From Pseudomonas phenolilytica (GTDB taxonomy: Bacteria; Pseudomonadota; Gammaproteobacteria; Pseudomonadales; Pseudomonadaceae): DNA of 64,000 nt. Under the pieces are notes generated by a model. The model searched no databases. It saw nothing but the letters and a program-made list of their open reading frames with translations, and had not been told where the DNA came from. Of the stretch, positions 28,057-38,908 are shown piece after piece. Each line of letters starts with the position of its first letter. The stretch's first letter is position 1. The position numbers were made by a program, and so were the translations under genes. Location of the stretch: the NCBI RefSeq assembly GCF_021432765.1, contig NZ_CP058908.1, forward strand, positions 3,558,001-3,622,000. Direction: 5' to 3'.

Positions 28057-28094
28057 GGTAACGAAGGGATAGGCAATGGTCACCGTCTGGTTAC
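28057..28094 (-). promoter_or_regulatory. Candidate response-regulator repeats upstream of gtsA
   Basis: Read on the plus strand, GGTCAC (28078-28083) and GGTTAC (28089-28094) start 11 bases apart, one helical turn. A third GGTAAC lies at 28057-28062. OmpR-class regulators such as GltR bind direct repeats of this spacing. The block lies between the gtrS end and the gtsA start, where the GltR target should be. This is a pattern match only. Confidence 0.35.
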
Positions 28095-28112
28095 AAACCG
28101 CGGTGAAATGTC

Positions 28113-28134
28113 ACGCGCCGCGAAAACGGCGCGT
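28113..28134 (-). terminator. Stem-loop after gtrS
   Basis: ACGCGCCG (28113-28120) and CGGCGCGT (28127-28134) form a perfect 8-bp GC-rich stem immediately past the gtrS stop. It has no strong T-run on the minus strand, so it may be an imperfect terminator or an mRNA-stabilising hairpin that separates gltR-gtrS from gtsABCD. Confidence 0.5.
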
Positions 28135-28135
28135 T

Positions 28136-29605
28136 TCAGTCATCGCTCGACGCCTGGCGCGGCAGCGTCAGGGTGACCCGCAGGCCGCCTTCCGGCAGGT
28201 TGCGCATGCTCAGCTCGCCACCGTGGGCGTGGGCGATGTTGCGGGCAATGCCCAGCCCCAGGCCGTAGCCCTGCTGCTGGCCGGACAGCCGCACGTGCGG
28301 TTCGAACACCTGCTCCAGGCGCTGCTCCGGCACACCCGGCCCCTCATCGTCGACATGCAGCACCAGCAGCTCGGCGCTGTCCTCGAGACGCAGATGGGCA
28401 CGCCCACCGTACTTCAGCGCGTTGTCCAGCAGGTTGCCGATGCAGCGCTTGAGCGCCAGCGGCTTGCCCGGATACGGCCGTAGCGCGCGGCCGGCGAGCG
28501 TCACGCAGTCACGGTCAGTGGCCTGATAAGGCTCGACGATATGTTCGAGCAGCACGTTCAGGTCGACCGCCTCGATGTTCTCGTGGATATCGGTGTCCTT
28601 CACGCACTGCAAGGCGCCCTTGACCAGCAGCTCCAGCTCGTCGAGATCGCGACTGAACTTGGCCTGCACGGCTTCGTCGTCGAGCAACTCGACGCGCAGG
28701 CGCAAGCGCGTGATGGGCGTGCGCAGGTCATGGGAAATCGCGCTGAACAGCTGGCCACGTTCGCTCAGGTAGCGATTGATGCGCTCGCGCATGCTGTTGA
28801 AGGCGCGGCTGACCTCCACCACCTCGCTGGCCCCCACCTCGGCGAGCGGGCGCATCTCCCCGCCCACCGCCATGTCCCGCGCGGCCTTGGCCAGGCGTTT
28901 GAGCGGACGGCTCTGCCAGCGCACCAGCAGACCAATGAACAGCAGCAGAAAGACGGTGGTGAGCACGATGAACCACAGCTGCTGCGCCGGCAGCCCCTCG
29001 TCTTCCAGGCTGACGTACGGCGCCGGCATCAGCGTGGCGAGGTACAGCCACTCGCCGGGCGCGATCTGGATCTGCGTCACCAGCACCGGAGGCGCCAGGG
29101 GCTCGAAACTCAGCGCATAGTGCGCCCAGGAGCGCGGCAGCTCGTCGAGCGCGATGCCGCTGTTGAAGATGCGCAGGTCTTCCGGGCTGACGAACTCAAC
29201 CGTCAGGTCCACTGCGCTGCCGAGGCGTTGACGCAGCACCCGATCGACTTCGCCGAGCACCAGCCGCTTGCGCGGCGTTTCGGGCAGGATCTGCATCTGC
29301 AGCGGCCGGTCGTTGAGCGAGACGAAGAAACGCGTGCCGCCCATGCTGCGCAGCTGATCGAGCACCAGCGGCCGATACCCCAGCGGCAGCGAACGGAAGT
29401 AGCCGACGCTGGCGGCCATCGACTGCGCCAGGCTGCGCGCCGTGGTGATCAGCCCTTCGGTCTGACTGGCGCGCAGCTGCGACAGCCAGATCAGGCTCGA
29501 CAGCCCCTGAGCGAGCAATACCGCCAGCAGCGTCAGCGCCAGCATGCGCCCCAGCAGCGAGCGCGGCACCGGCAACAACCGGCGCCGCCCGGTACGCAGG
29601 TTCAT
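28136..29605 (-). CDS. gtrS: Sensor histidine kinase GtrS
   Basis: This 489-aa inner-membrane kinase has a membrane segment (about 19-42), a periplasmic sensor domain (about 45-205), a second membrane segment (WFIVLTTVFLLLFIGLL) and a HAMP linker. The phosphoacceptor H292 lies in FSAISHDLRTPITRL. N, G1 and G2 boxes follow as LLDNALKYGG, DEGPGVPEQ and GYGLGLGIA. In P. aeruginosa GtrS senses 2-ketogluconate/6-phosphogluconate and drives glucose uptake genes through GltR. It overlaps gltR by four bases. Confidence 0.92.
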   Translation of the reverse strand: MNLRTGRRRLLPVPRSLLGRMLALTLLAVLLAQGLSSLIWLSQLRASQTEGLITTARSLAQSMAASVGYFRSLPLGYRPLVLDQLRSMGGTRFFVSLNDRPLQMQILPETPRKRLVLGEVDRVLRQRLGSAVDLTVEFVSPEDLRIFNSGIALDELPRSWAHYALSFEPLAPPVLVTQIQIAPGEWLYLATLMPAPYVSLEDEGLPAQQLWFIVLTTVFLLLFIGLLVRWQSRPLKRLAKAARDMAVGGEMRPLAEVGASEVVEVSRAFNSMRERINRYLSERGQLFSAISHDLRTPITRLRLRVELLDDEAVQAKFSRDLDELELLVKGALQCVKDTDIHENIEAVDLNVLLEHIVEPYQATDRDCVTLAGRALRPYPGKPLALKRCIGNLLDNALKYGGRAHLRLEDSAELLVLHVDDEGPGVPEQRLEQVFEPHVRLSGQQQGYGLGLGIARNIAHAHGGELSMRNLPEGGLRVTLTLPRQASSDD

Positions 29606-30324
29606 GATTGCGACGTCACCTGGGCCGCCAGCAGATACCCGCAGCCACGCACGGTACGGATCAGCCGCGGCGACTTGCCGGTATCGCGCAGGCGCTGGCG
29701 CAGGCGACTGACCGCCATGTCGACGATGCGCTCCAGTGGCATCACCTCGCGGCCGCGGGTGGCGTTGGCGATGGTGTCGCGGTCGAGAATCTGCTGCGGG
29801 TGGTCGAGAAACAGTTTGAGCAGGGCGAAGTCGGCGCCGGAGAGGAACACCTCCTCGCCATCGGCGTGGAACAGGCGATGGCTGACCATGTCGAGCCGCC
29901 AGTCATCGAAGGCCAGCACATCGCTGCCGCGCTCCTGAGCGAAGCTCACCCGGCGCAGCAGCGCCTTGATCCGCGCCAGCAATTCTCGCGGGCTGAATGG
30001 CTTGCCGAGATAATCGTCGGCGCCGAGTTCCAGGCCGATCACCCGGTCAGCTTCGTCGGAGCTGGCGGTGAGCATGATGATCGGCATCGACGCCAGGCGT
30101 TCGTGTTCGCGCACCCAGCGACAGAGGCTGAAACCATCCTCGTCGGGCAGCATCACGTCGAGGATCACCAGATCCGCCGGCTGCTCACACAGCGCCTGGC
30201 GGAACGCGGCGCCATCGGCCACGGTACGCACCTGGAAGCCGGAGCGGCTGAGGTAGGCCTGTAGAAGCTCGCGAATTTCCTGATCGTCATCGACCAGCAG
30301 CAGCTGTTTTCCCGTCTGGCTCAC
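29602..30324 (-). CDS. gltR: Response regulator GltR, OmpR family
   Basis: This 240-aa regulator has a receiver domain with phosphoacceptor D56 ([13 protein letters not shown]) and a C-terminal winged helix (about 135-235) with [22 protein letters not shown] and [14 protein letters not shown]. It partners GtrS. The start is GTG at 30324, preceded by AGGGA. An out-of-frame ATGTGA overlaps it and could act as a two-base-shifted minimal cistron. CA motifs lie upstream. It is 58 bases after glk on the same strand. Confidence 0.93.
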   Translation of the reverse strand: MSQTGKQLLLVDDDQEIRELLQAYLSRSGFQVRTVADGAAFRQALCEQPADLVILDVMLPDEDGFSLCRWVREHERLASMPIIMLTASSDEADRVIGLELGADDYLGKPFSPRELLARIKALLRRVSFAQERGSDVLAFDDWRLDMVSHRLFHADGEEVFLSGADFALLKLFLDHPQQILDRDTIANATRGREVMPLERIVDMAVSRLRQRLRDTGKSPRLIRTVRGCGYLLAAQVTSQS

Positions 30325-30336
30325 ATCGCATCCCTT

Positions 30337-30347
30337 TTCTTGTTGTT
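30337..30347 (-). promoter_or_regulatory. Crc/Hfq CA motifs before gltR
   Basis: On the minus strand AACAACAAGAA contains AACAACAA (30340-30347) and AACAAGAA (30337-30344), two overlapping AANAANAA matches. They directly precede the AAAAGGGA ribosome-binding site of gltR, so the regulator itself may be under Crc control. Confidence 0.6.
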
Positions 30348-30382
30348 ATCCGGTCACCCGGCTGCGTCCCTGGTGCCGCGCC

Positions 30383-31341
30383 TCAGGCGCCCTCCAACAG
30401 CGGTTGCAGGGCGACGCCGGCACCTTCCAGCCCCGGATACGGAGCGGTCACCAGCCATACCGGCAGCTGATCGAAATAGCCGCTCATGCGCCCCTTGTCC
30501 CGCAGGCTCTGCTGGAAATCGCTGGCGAGGAAGAACTCGGCGAAGCGTGGCACCACCCCACCGACGATGTACACCCCGCCCCGCGCGCCCAGGGTCAGCA
30601 CGTTGTCGCCGGCCACGCGCCCGAGCCAGCGGCAGAACTGCTGCAGCACCTCGACCGCATAGGGCTCGCCCGCCAGTGCAGCGGCGGTGACCGCCGCCGG
30701 CGAATCGACCGTCACCGCGCGGCCATCCAGTCCGCAGCTGGCGCGGTACAACGCCAGCAGCCCCGGCCCGCTGAGCACCGCTTCGGCATTCACGTGACCG
30801 AGCTGGCGATGCAGATGAGCCCAGATCGCGGCCTCACGCTCGCTGCCAACCGGCAGGCAGATGTGCCCGCCCTCGCCCGGCAGCGCCCGCCAGCCGCCGC
30901 CCTGCAATGGCAACAGCGTGGCGACGCCCAGGCCCGTGCCAGGCCCTATGACCAGACGCGGCCGGCCGGGTTCGGGCTCGCCTGGGCAAACCGTGATGCG
31001 TTCGCCCTCGTGCAGGCGCGTCATGCCCAGCGCCATGGCGGTGAAGTCGTTGATCAGCAGCAGCTGCGCAAGCCCGAGGTCCGCACAGAACGCCGCGCGG
31101 CTGAGTTGCCAATGGTTGTTGGTGAAACGGAACACGTCGCCGCCCACCGGCCCGGCGCATGCCAGGCAGACCGCCTCGAGCGTTTCCAGCGGCTGACCGA
31201 CCGCCGCCAGATAGGCGCGGATCGCCAGCTCCGGGCAGGCGTAATCTGCCGTGGGCAGCACGCGGACCTGCTCGACGCGCTGATCGCGCCAGAGGGCGAA
31301 GCGCGCATTGGTACCGCCGATATCGCCGACCAGTGCCGTCT

Positions 31342-31345
<4 letters not shown>
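30383..31345 (-). CDS. glk: Glucokinase
   Basis: This 320-aa bacterial glucokinase (ROK-unrelated, E. coli Glk type) phosphorylates glucose with ATP. It starts [16 protein letters not shown], the phosphate-binding loop. The sugar-binding region [18 protein letters not shown] and the [11 protein letters not shown] segment, with its catalytic Asp, follow. The second nucleotide loop is [11 protein letters not shown]. It overlaps edd by four bases and lies between edd and gltR, as in P. aeruginosa. Confidence 0.95.
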
Positions 31346-33171
<1,826 letters not shown>

Positions 33172-33190
33172 GTCTTACTCCCGTTGCGAA

Positions 33191-33206
33191 TTGAGGATTC
33201 CGACAA
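33191..33206 (-). promoter_or_regulatory. Possible HexR-like box upstream of edd
   Basis: TTGA-N8-ACAA differs by one base from the published HexR consensus TTGT-N7/8-ACAA and lies 20-35 bases before the edd start. HexR represses edd and zwf in P. putida. No hexR gene is in the window. The rest of the 290-base edd-plsB gap shows nothing I can name. Confidence 0.3.
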
Positions 33207-33461
33207 CCATAAACCATCCGAGGCGGGTTGAAGTTCCGAGGCGATGGGAAGGTGAGTGCTTAGGCACGGAAGAACGGGTTCTTCGCACTTGGTTGTCTTA
33301 GGGCCGACGCCGAACGCAAGCGCCCACGACCGACGCCGGAGCGATCCCGCCGGTTCGCTTCCGGGTCGCGCGGATTCGACGACGTTTTGCCCGCCATCGC
33401 CGCATGCGTCACACTTGCGCCCTTCGAGGGCCCGGCCCCTTTCCACAGTCGAATCCAACGC

Positions 33462-35966
33462 ATGACCCGCTCCCCCGTTCGCCGTCTGATCTTCTCCGCG
33501 CTGCGCCGCCTGCTGTACCTCTGGGTGCGTTCGGAAACCATCAACCAGTCCGCCTTCACCCTCAAGCTCGATCGCAGCAAGCCGGTGTTCTACGTGCTGC
33601 AACAGGCGTCGCTGAGCGATCTGGCGGTGCTCGACGTCGAGTGCGCCAAGGCCGGGCTGCCGCGCCCGGTGGCCGATGTGGCGGTGGGCGAGCATGTCGA
33701 GCCGGCGGCGTTCTTCTTTCTCAACCCGGCGGCGAGCTGGTTCGGCCGGCGTTCCCGGCTGGTCGCCCCGCCGACCCTGGTGCGGCTGGTCGGCGCGCTG
33801 GAGCACAACGCGGTGGAGAACGCGCAGATCATCCCGGTCAGCGTGTTCTGGGGGCAGTCGCCGAACCGCGAGACCAGCGCCTGGAAGCTACTGTTCGCCG
33901 ACAGCTGGGCGGTCACCGGGCGCCTGCGCAAGCTGCTCAGCATCCTGGTGCTGGGGCGCAAGACGCGCGTGCAGTTCTCCGCGCCGATCCAGCTCAACGA
34001 GCTGGTGGCGCAGAACAAGGGCCACGAGCGTACCCTGCGCATGGTGCACCGCATGCTGCGCGTGCACTTTCGCAATCAGAAGACCGCGGTAATCGGCCCG
34101 GACCTGTCGCACCGGCGCAACCTGGTCAAGGGGCTGGTGCATGGCCCGCAGGTGCGCGAGGCGATCCGCGAGGAAGCCGCGCGCGAGAACATCGCCCTCG
34201 ACAAGGCCGAAGCCCGCGCACTGCGCTACGCCAACGAGATCGCCTCGGACTACGCCTACACCGCCGTGCGCTTTCTCGAAGTGGTGCTGTCCTGGTTCTG
34301 GAACAAGATCTACGACGGCATCCGCGTCAGCCATATCGAGCCGCTGCAGGACGCCGTGCGCGGCTACGAGGTGATCTATGTGCCCTGCCATCGCAGCCAC
34401 ATCGACTACCTGCTGCTGTCCTACCTGCTGTTTCGCAACGGCCTGACGCCGCCGCACATCGCCGCCGGCATCAACCTCAACATGCCGGTGATCGGCGGCC
34501 TGCTGCGCCGCGGCGGCGCCTTCTTCATGCGCCGTTCGTTCAAGGGCAACCCGCTGTACACCGCGGTGTTCAACGAATACCTGCACACGCTGTTCAGCCG
34601 CGGCTTTCCGGTGGAGTACTTCGTCGAGGGCGGCCGCTCGCGTACCGGCCGCATGCTGCGACCGAAGACCGGCATGCTGGCGCTGACCCTGCGCAGCTAC
34701 CTGCGCTCCTCGCGCCTGCCGATCCTCTTCGTGCCGGTGTATGTCGGCTACGAGCGCGTGCTGGAGGGCCGCACCTACCTGGGCGAGCTGCGCGGCGCGG
34801 CGAAGAAGAAGGAATCGATCTTCGACATCTTCAAGGTCATCGGTGCGCTCAGGCAGCGCTTCGGCCAGGTCTGGGTCAATTTCGGCGAACCGCTCAAGCT
34901 CAACGAATTTCTCGATCAGGAACAACCGGGCTGGCGCCAGCAGAACCATGCGCCGGAGTTTCGCCCCGACTGGCTCAACGCGACGACCAACCGTCTGGCC
35001 GAGCGTATCGCCCAGCGCCTGAACGAGGCGGCGGCGGTCAATCCGGTGAATCTGGTGGCGCTGGCGATGCTTTCCACCAGCCGTCAGGCGCTGGATCGCC
35101 GTTCGCTGGCGCGGATTCTCGATCTCTACCAGCGGCTGCTGCGCGCGGTGCCCTACTCGCCGCACACCACGCTGCCGGAGGGCGATGGCGAAGCGCTGAT
35201 CGCCTACGTGCAGAGCCTCGAGCTGATCGCCGAACAGAAGGATGCGCTGGGCGACATCCTCTATCTGGACGAGCAGAACGCGGTACTGATGACCTACTAC
35301 CGCAACAACGTGATGCACATCTTCGCCCTGCCGGCACTGCTGGCGAGCTTCTTCCAGAGCAGTTCGCGCATCAGCCGCGCGCAGATCCTGAGCTACAGCG
35401 AGGCGCTCTATCCGTATCTGCGCGCCGAGCTGTTCATGCGCTGGGAAGTGGAAGAACTCGCGGCGGTGATCGACCAGTGGCTGGCGGCGTTCGTCGAGCA
35501 GGGGCTGCTCAAGGTGGACGGCGAGAATTACGTGCGCCCGGCGCCGAGTTCGCGGCAGTTCGTCCTGCTCACGCTGCTCTCGCGGGTGATCGTGCAGACG
35601 TTGCAGCGCTTCTACATGGCCACCTCGCTGCTACTCAACAGCGGCCAGCACAGCCTGAGCGCCGAGGAGCTGGAAAACCTCTGCACGGTCATGGCCCAGC
35701 GCCTGTCGATCCTGCACGGGCTGAACGCGCCGGAGTTCTTCGACAAGAGCCTGTTCCGCCACTTCATCCAGGGGCTGCTGGAGCAGAACGTGCTCAGCGC
35801 CGATGCCAGCGGCAAACTCGGCTACCACGACGACCTCGGCGAGGTGGCCGAAGGCGTGGCCAAGCGCGTGCTGCCGGCGGAGCTGCGCCTGTCGATTCGC
35901 CAGGTCGCGCTGGAACGCCACGAGGACGAGACGGCGCAACAGCCGGATGCCGATCAGCGCGACTAG
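33462..35966 (+). CDS. plsB: Glycerol-3-phosphate 1-O-acyltransferase
   Basis: This 834-aa inner-membrane enzyme acylates sn-glycerol 3-phosphate at position 1, the first step of phospholipid synthesis. The HX4D catalytic motif is [19 protein letters not shown]. Glycerol-phosphate binding motifs [16 protein letters not shown] and [11 protein letters not shown] follow, then [15 protein letters not shown]. The length matches E. coli PlsB (807). I chose the ATG at 33462 (MTRSPVRR) because the family starts with such a basic segment. It ends two bases from the convergent FMN dehydrogenase gene. Confidence 0.95.
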   Translation: MTRSPVRRLIFSALRRLLYLWVRSETINQSAFTLKLDRSKPVFYVLQQASLSDLAVLDVECAKAGLPRPVADVAVGEHVEPAAFFFLNPAASWFGRRSRLVAPPTLVRLVGALEHNAVENAQIIPVSVFWGQSPNRETSAWKLLFADSWAVTGRLRKLLSILVLGRKTRVQFSAPIQLNELVAQNKGHERTLRMVHRMLRVHFRNQKTAVIGPDLSHRRNLVKGLVHGPQVREAIREEAARENIALDKAEARALRYANEIASDYAYTAVRFLEVVLSWFWNKIYDGIRVSHIEPLQDAVRGYEVIYVPCHRSHIDYLLLSYLLFRNGLTPPHIAAGINLNMPVIGGLLRRGGAFFMRRSFKGNPLYTAVFNEYLHTLFSRGFPVEYFVEGGRSRTGRMLRPKTGMLALTLRSYLRSSRLPILFVPVYVGYERVLEGRTYLGELRGAAKKKESIFDIFKVIGALRQRFGQVWVNFGEPLKLNEFLDQEQPGWRQQNHAPEFRPDWLNATTNRLAERIAQRLNEAAAVNPVNLVALAMLSTSRQALDRRSLARILDLYQRLLRAVPYSPHTTLPEGDGEALIAYVQSLELIAEQKDALGDILYLDEQNAVLMTYYRNNVMHIFALPALLASFFQSSSRISRAQILSYSEALYPYLRAELFMRWEVEELAAVIDQWLAAFVEQGLLKVDGENYVRPAPSSRQFVLLTLLSRVIVQTLQRFYMATSLLLNSGQHSLSAEELENLCTVMAQRLSILHGLNAPEFFDKSLFRHFIQGLLEQNVLSADASGKLGYHDDLGEVAEGVAKRVLPAELRLSIRQVALERHEDETAQQPDADQRD

Positions 35967-35967
35967 C

Positions 35968-37131
35968 TCAGTCGCGGCGCTCCAGCAGGCTGGCGTCGAT
36001 CTGATCCAGGCGGTTGACGCCGCACAGCGCCATCGCCGTGGCCAGTTCGGCCTGCAGGCTGGCCAGCAGTTGCATCACCGCCGCCTCGCCGCCGGCCGCC
36101 AGCGCCCAGGCCCAGGGGCGGCCGATCAGCACGCCCTGCGCACCCAGGGCGAGCGCGCGGAGCAGGTCGACACCGCTGCGAATGCCACCATCGAGCAGAA
36201 TCGGCAGCTGCCCGCCGAGTGCCGCGGCGACCGCCGGCAGCTGATGAATGGTCGAAGCCACGCCGTCCAGCTGTCGGCCGCCGTGATTGGAAACGACGAT
36301 CCCATCGACGCCGCAATCGAGCGCACGCAAGGCGTCGTCCGCCTCCATGACGCCCTTGAGCACCAGCCGCCCCGGCCATTGCGCGCGCAGCCAGCGGATA
36401 TCGTCCCAACTCACGCGCGGGTCGAACTGCGCATCCAGCCAGGCCTTGAAGGCGCGCAGGTCGCTGGGGTCGGCCACGCGGTCGCTGAGGTTGCCGAAGT
36501 GATGCGGCTTGCCGCGAATCCCCACGTCCAGCAGCCAGCCAGGACGCTGCGCCAGCTGCGTGGCCTTGGCGAGCCGACCGCGCCAGCTGGCGTCGAGCAT
36601 GCCGTTGCGTATGTCGCGCCGACGAATCCCCGCAACCGGCAGATCGACGGTGAACAGCAGCGTGTCGCAGCCGTTGCGGCGTGCCTGCTGCAACAACCCC
36701 AGCACCGCATCGCGGTCACGCAGCATGTAAAGCTGGAACCAGCACTTCTGCGCAGTCGCCGCATGCACCTCGGCCAGCGCGCAGATCCCCACCGTGGACA
36801 GACTGAACGGCACGCCGACCGCCGCCGCTGCCCGCGCCGCCTGCACTTCGCCGCGGCGCGCATAGAGGCCGGCCATGCCCAGCGGGGCCAGCGCCAGCGG
36901 CATGCTGGCGGCCTGACCGAGCAGTTCGCAGCGGGTGTCGAGGTTGTCCACGTCGCGCAGTACGCGCTGACGCAGGTTGAGGCGCTGCAAATCCTCGCAG
37001 TTGGCGCGCAGGGTCTGCTCGTCGTTCGCGCCGCCGTCGATGTAATCGAACAGAAAGCGCGGCAGGCGCTGCCGGGCCAGGCGCCGGTAGTCGGCGCAGC
37101 TGGCGGCCAGACGATAGGACGCAAGGGTCAT
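35968..37131 (-). CDS. FMN-dependent alpha-hydroxy acid dehydrogenase
   Basis: This 387-aa flavoprotein belongs to the LldD/MdlB/glycolate oxidase family, which oxidises L-2-hydroxy acids to 2-keto acids. Seen are RFLFDYIDGGANDEQTLR near the start, CWFQLYMLRDRD, the FMN/substrate Lys in LVLKGVM, and the catalytic-His motif SNHGGRQLDGV. LLDGGIRSGVDLLRALALGA binds the FMN phosphate. It lies 10 bases after the ThDP enzyme gene. Its product would be a 2-keto acid that such an enzyme could use. L-lactate or mandelate are possible substrates; nothing visible decides between them. Confidence 0.85.
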   Translation of the reverse strand: MTLASYRLAASCADYRRLARQRLPRFLFDYIDGGANDEQTLRANCEDLQRLNLRQRVLRDVDNLDTRCELLGQAASMPLALAPLGMAGLYARRGEVQAARAAAAVGVPFSLSTVGICALAEVHAATAQKCWFQLYMLRDRDAVLGLLQQARRNGCDTLLFTVDLPVAGIRRRDIRNGMLDASWRGRLAKATQLAQRPGWLLDVGIRGKPHHFGNLSDRVADPSDLRAFKAWLDAQFDPRVSWDDIRWLRAQWPGRLVLKGVMEADDALRALDCGVDGIVVSNHGGRQLDGVASTIHQLPAVAAALGGQLPILLDGGIRSGVDLLRALALGAQGVLIGRPWAWALAAGGEAAVMQLLASLQAELATAMALCGVNRLDQIDASLLERRD

Positions 37132-37141
37132 GGCGTGCTCC

Positions 37142-38872
37142 TCAACCGGTCACCCGCCGCCACAGCGCCCGGCTCACCACGCGCAGCTTGTCGCGCGGGG
37201 TGAAGCGCTTGAGTGTGGCCTTGACCACGCCCTCGGTGAAGCGCGTGCGCTTGCTGTAGTCGATATGCACGTCCACCAGCACCGGCCTGCCCTCGCCGGC
37301 CAGCGTCATCGCCCGGGTGATGCCGTCGGCACACTGCTCGTTACTCTCGATGGCGACGAACGCCGCGCCGGTGGTTTCGGCCAGCGCGGCCAGGTTGAGC
37401 GGCCGCAGCACGGTGCAGGTCTTGCGGTTATAGGGAATCTCCTGCGCCTGGGCGATCTGCGACAGCTCACCATCGTTGAACACGAACAGCACCAGATCGA
37501 GCCCCAGGCTGCTGGCAGTGACCAGTTCCAGGCCGGTCATGCGCAGCGCGCCGTCGCCGACCACGCCCACCACCTGGCGCTGCGGATTGGCCAGCTTGGC
37601 ACCGATCATGCCCGGCACGCAGTAGCCCATCGCATTGAAGTCGCTGGGCGAGATGAAGCCGCGCGCGGCGTGGATCGGCATCAGCTCGGCCAGCAGAAAG
37701 GTGTGGTTGCCATCGTCGGCGACCACGATCGCCTGGTCGCTGAGCTGCGCGCGCAGTGCCTGGCAGAACACCGCCGGATTCACCCGCCCGTGGCTGTCGT
37801 GCTGCAGCCACTCCTTGACGTACGCAGCCTTGTCGGCGGCGATCCGTTGCGCCAGCTCGCTGCGCGGCGGCGCGCTGCGCATGGCGCGGACCTCGGCCAG
37901 CAGCGCCGGAATTAGCTGCTCGGCCGCGCCGGCCAGGGCGACGCGCGCGGGGTAGTTGGCGCCGAACACCTGCGGGTTGATGTCCAGGTGAATCAGCTTC
38001 GCCGGCACCGGCATGCTGTAGCTGCCGGTGGGGATTTCCGCGAAGCGCGTGCCCACCGCGAGCAGGCAGTCGCAATCGGCGAAGGCATTGGCCGCAGCCG
38101 GCACCGCGTAATCGCCGAAGCCCATGCCCACATGCAGCGGATGCGTGGCCGGAAAGGCGCTGAGCCCCTGCAGCGTGGTGCACACCGGCGCGGCGAGCAG
38201 TTCGGCCAGCTGGATCAGCTCGGCCTGCGCGCCCATCGCGCCCCAGCCGAGAAACAGCCCGGGCTTGCGCGCGTCGACCAGCAATCGCGCGGCCTGGCGC
38301 AGCAGCGCCGGATCGAGCTGCGGGGCCGGTGGTTCGGCGGTGAAGGCCGGCATCTCCTCCACCTCGCCGAGGAAGTTGCCGATGTTGTACGGCAGCTCGA
38401 CGAACACCGGGCCCGGCTCGCCAGTGGTGGCGATGCGATAGGCCTCATACAGCGTGGGAATCACCTCGGCGTGACTGAGGATGCGAAAGCTCGCCTTGGT
38501 GATCGGCGCCAGCAGCGCGTGCTGGTCGATGTCATGCAACTGGAACTGCCGACCGCTTTCGCTGTGGATGCCGCCGGAAAGGATCAACATGGGAATGCCG
38601 TCCAGCCCTGCTTCGCCGATGCCGCTGGCCGCATGGGTGACGCCGGCGGCGGGCACGATCACCAGCGTGCCGATGCTCGAGCCGGTGCGGCTGAACGCAT
38701 CGGCCATGAAGGCCGCGCCGCATTCGTGCGTCACCAGCACCGGCTGGATGCTTGGCGAGGCGTTCAGCTCGTCGTACAGCTCGGTGTTGTGCACGCCCGG
38801 AATGCCGAAGGTGTGGCTGACGCCCAGCTGTTCCAGGGCAAAGCGTGCGAGTGCGGCGCCGGTCTTCTTCAT
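37142..38872 (-). CDS. ThDP-dependent enzyme, acetolactate synthase-like
   Basis: This 576-aa protein has the three-domain ThDP fold. The PYR domain shows HTFGIPGVHNTELYDEL and THECGAAFMADAFSR with the cofactor-activating Glu. The central domain is about 195-320. The PP domain has the diphosphate motif VGDGALRMTGLELVTASSLG ending in FND. It resembles the 2-keto acid decarboxylase / acetolactate synthase family. No regulatory-subunit gene is nearby, which argues against true branched-chain synthesis. Two CA motifs precede it. The GGAG before the ATG is clear. Substrate is unknown; the operon suggests a 2-keto acid. Confidence 0.8.
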   Translation of the reverse strand: MKKTGAALARFALEQLGVSHTFGIPGVHNTELYDELNASPSIQPVLVTHECGAAFMADAFSRTGSSIGTLVIVPAAGVTHAASGIGEAGLDGIPMLILSGGIHSESGRQFQLHDIDQHALLAPITKASFRILSHAEVIPTLYEAYRIATTGEPGPVFVELPYNIGNFLGEVEEMPAFTAEPPAPQLDPALLRQAARLLVDARKPGLFLGWGAMGAQAELIQLAELLAAPVCTTLQGLSAFPATHPLHVGMGFGDYAVPAAANAFADCDCLLAVGTRFAEIPTGSYSMPVPAKLIHLDINPQVFGANYPARVALAGAAEQLIPALLAEVRAMRSAPPRSELAQRIAADKAAYVKEWLQHDSHGRVNPAVFCQALRAQLSDQAIVVADDGNHTFLLAELMPIHAARGFISPSDFNAMGYCVPGMIGAKLANPQRQVVGVVGDGALRMTGLELVTASSLGLDLVLFVFNDGELSQIAQAQEIPYNRKTCTVLRPLNLAALAETTGAAFVAIESNEQCADGITRAMTLAGEGRPVLVDVHIDYSKRTRFTEGVVKATLKRFTPRDKLRVVSRALWRRVTG

Positions 38873-38883
38873 GGTGGTTCTCC

Positions 38884-38905
38884 TTGTTCTTATGCTTGTT
38901 CTTAT
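38884..38905 (-). promoter_or_regulatory. Tandem CA motifs before the ThDP enzyme
   Basis: The 10-base unit TTGTTCTTAT (plus strand) is directly repeated at 38884-38893 and 38896-38905. Read on the minus strand each copy gives AAGAACAA, an AANAANAA match, so two Hfq/Crc sites stand just before the ribosome-binding site. They fill the 36-base spacer after the FAD dehydrogenase gene. Confidence 0.6.
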
Positions 38906-38908
38906 ATG

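Noticed and set aside
33207..33461. A second gene between edd and plsB
   Set aside because: Short open frames here lack ribosome-binding sites and motifs. The longer plsB frame start at 33387 was also rejected in favour of the ATG at 33462.
37142..38872. Calling the ThDP enzyme the biosynthetic acetolactate synthase IlvB/IlvI
   Set aside because: No small regulatory subunit gene is adjacent and the operon context is catabolic, so I left it as an unassigned ThDP enzyme.
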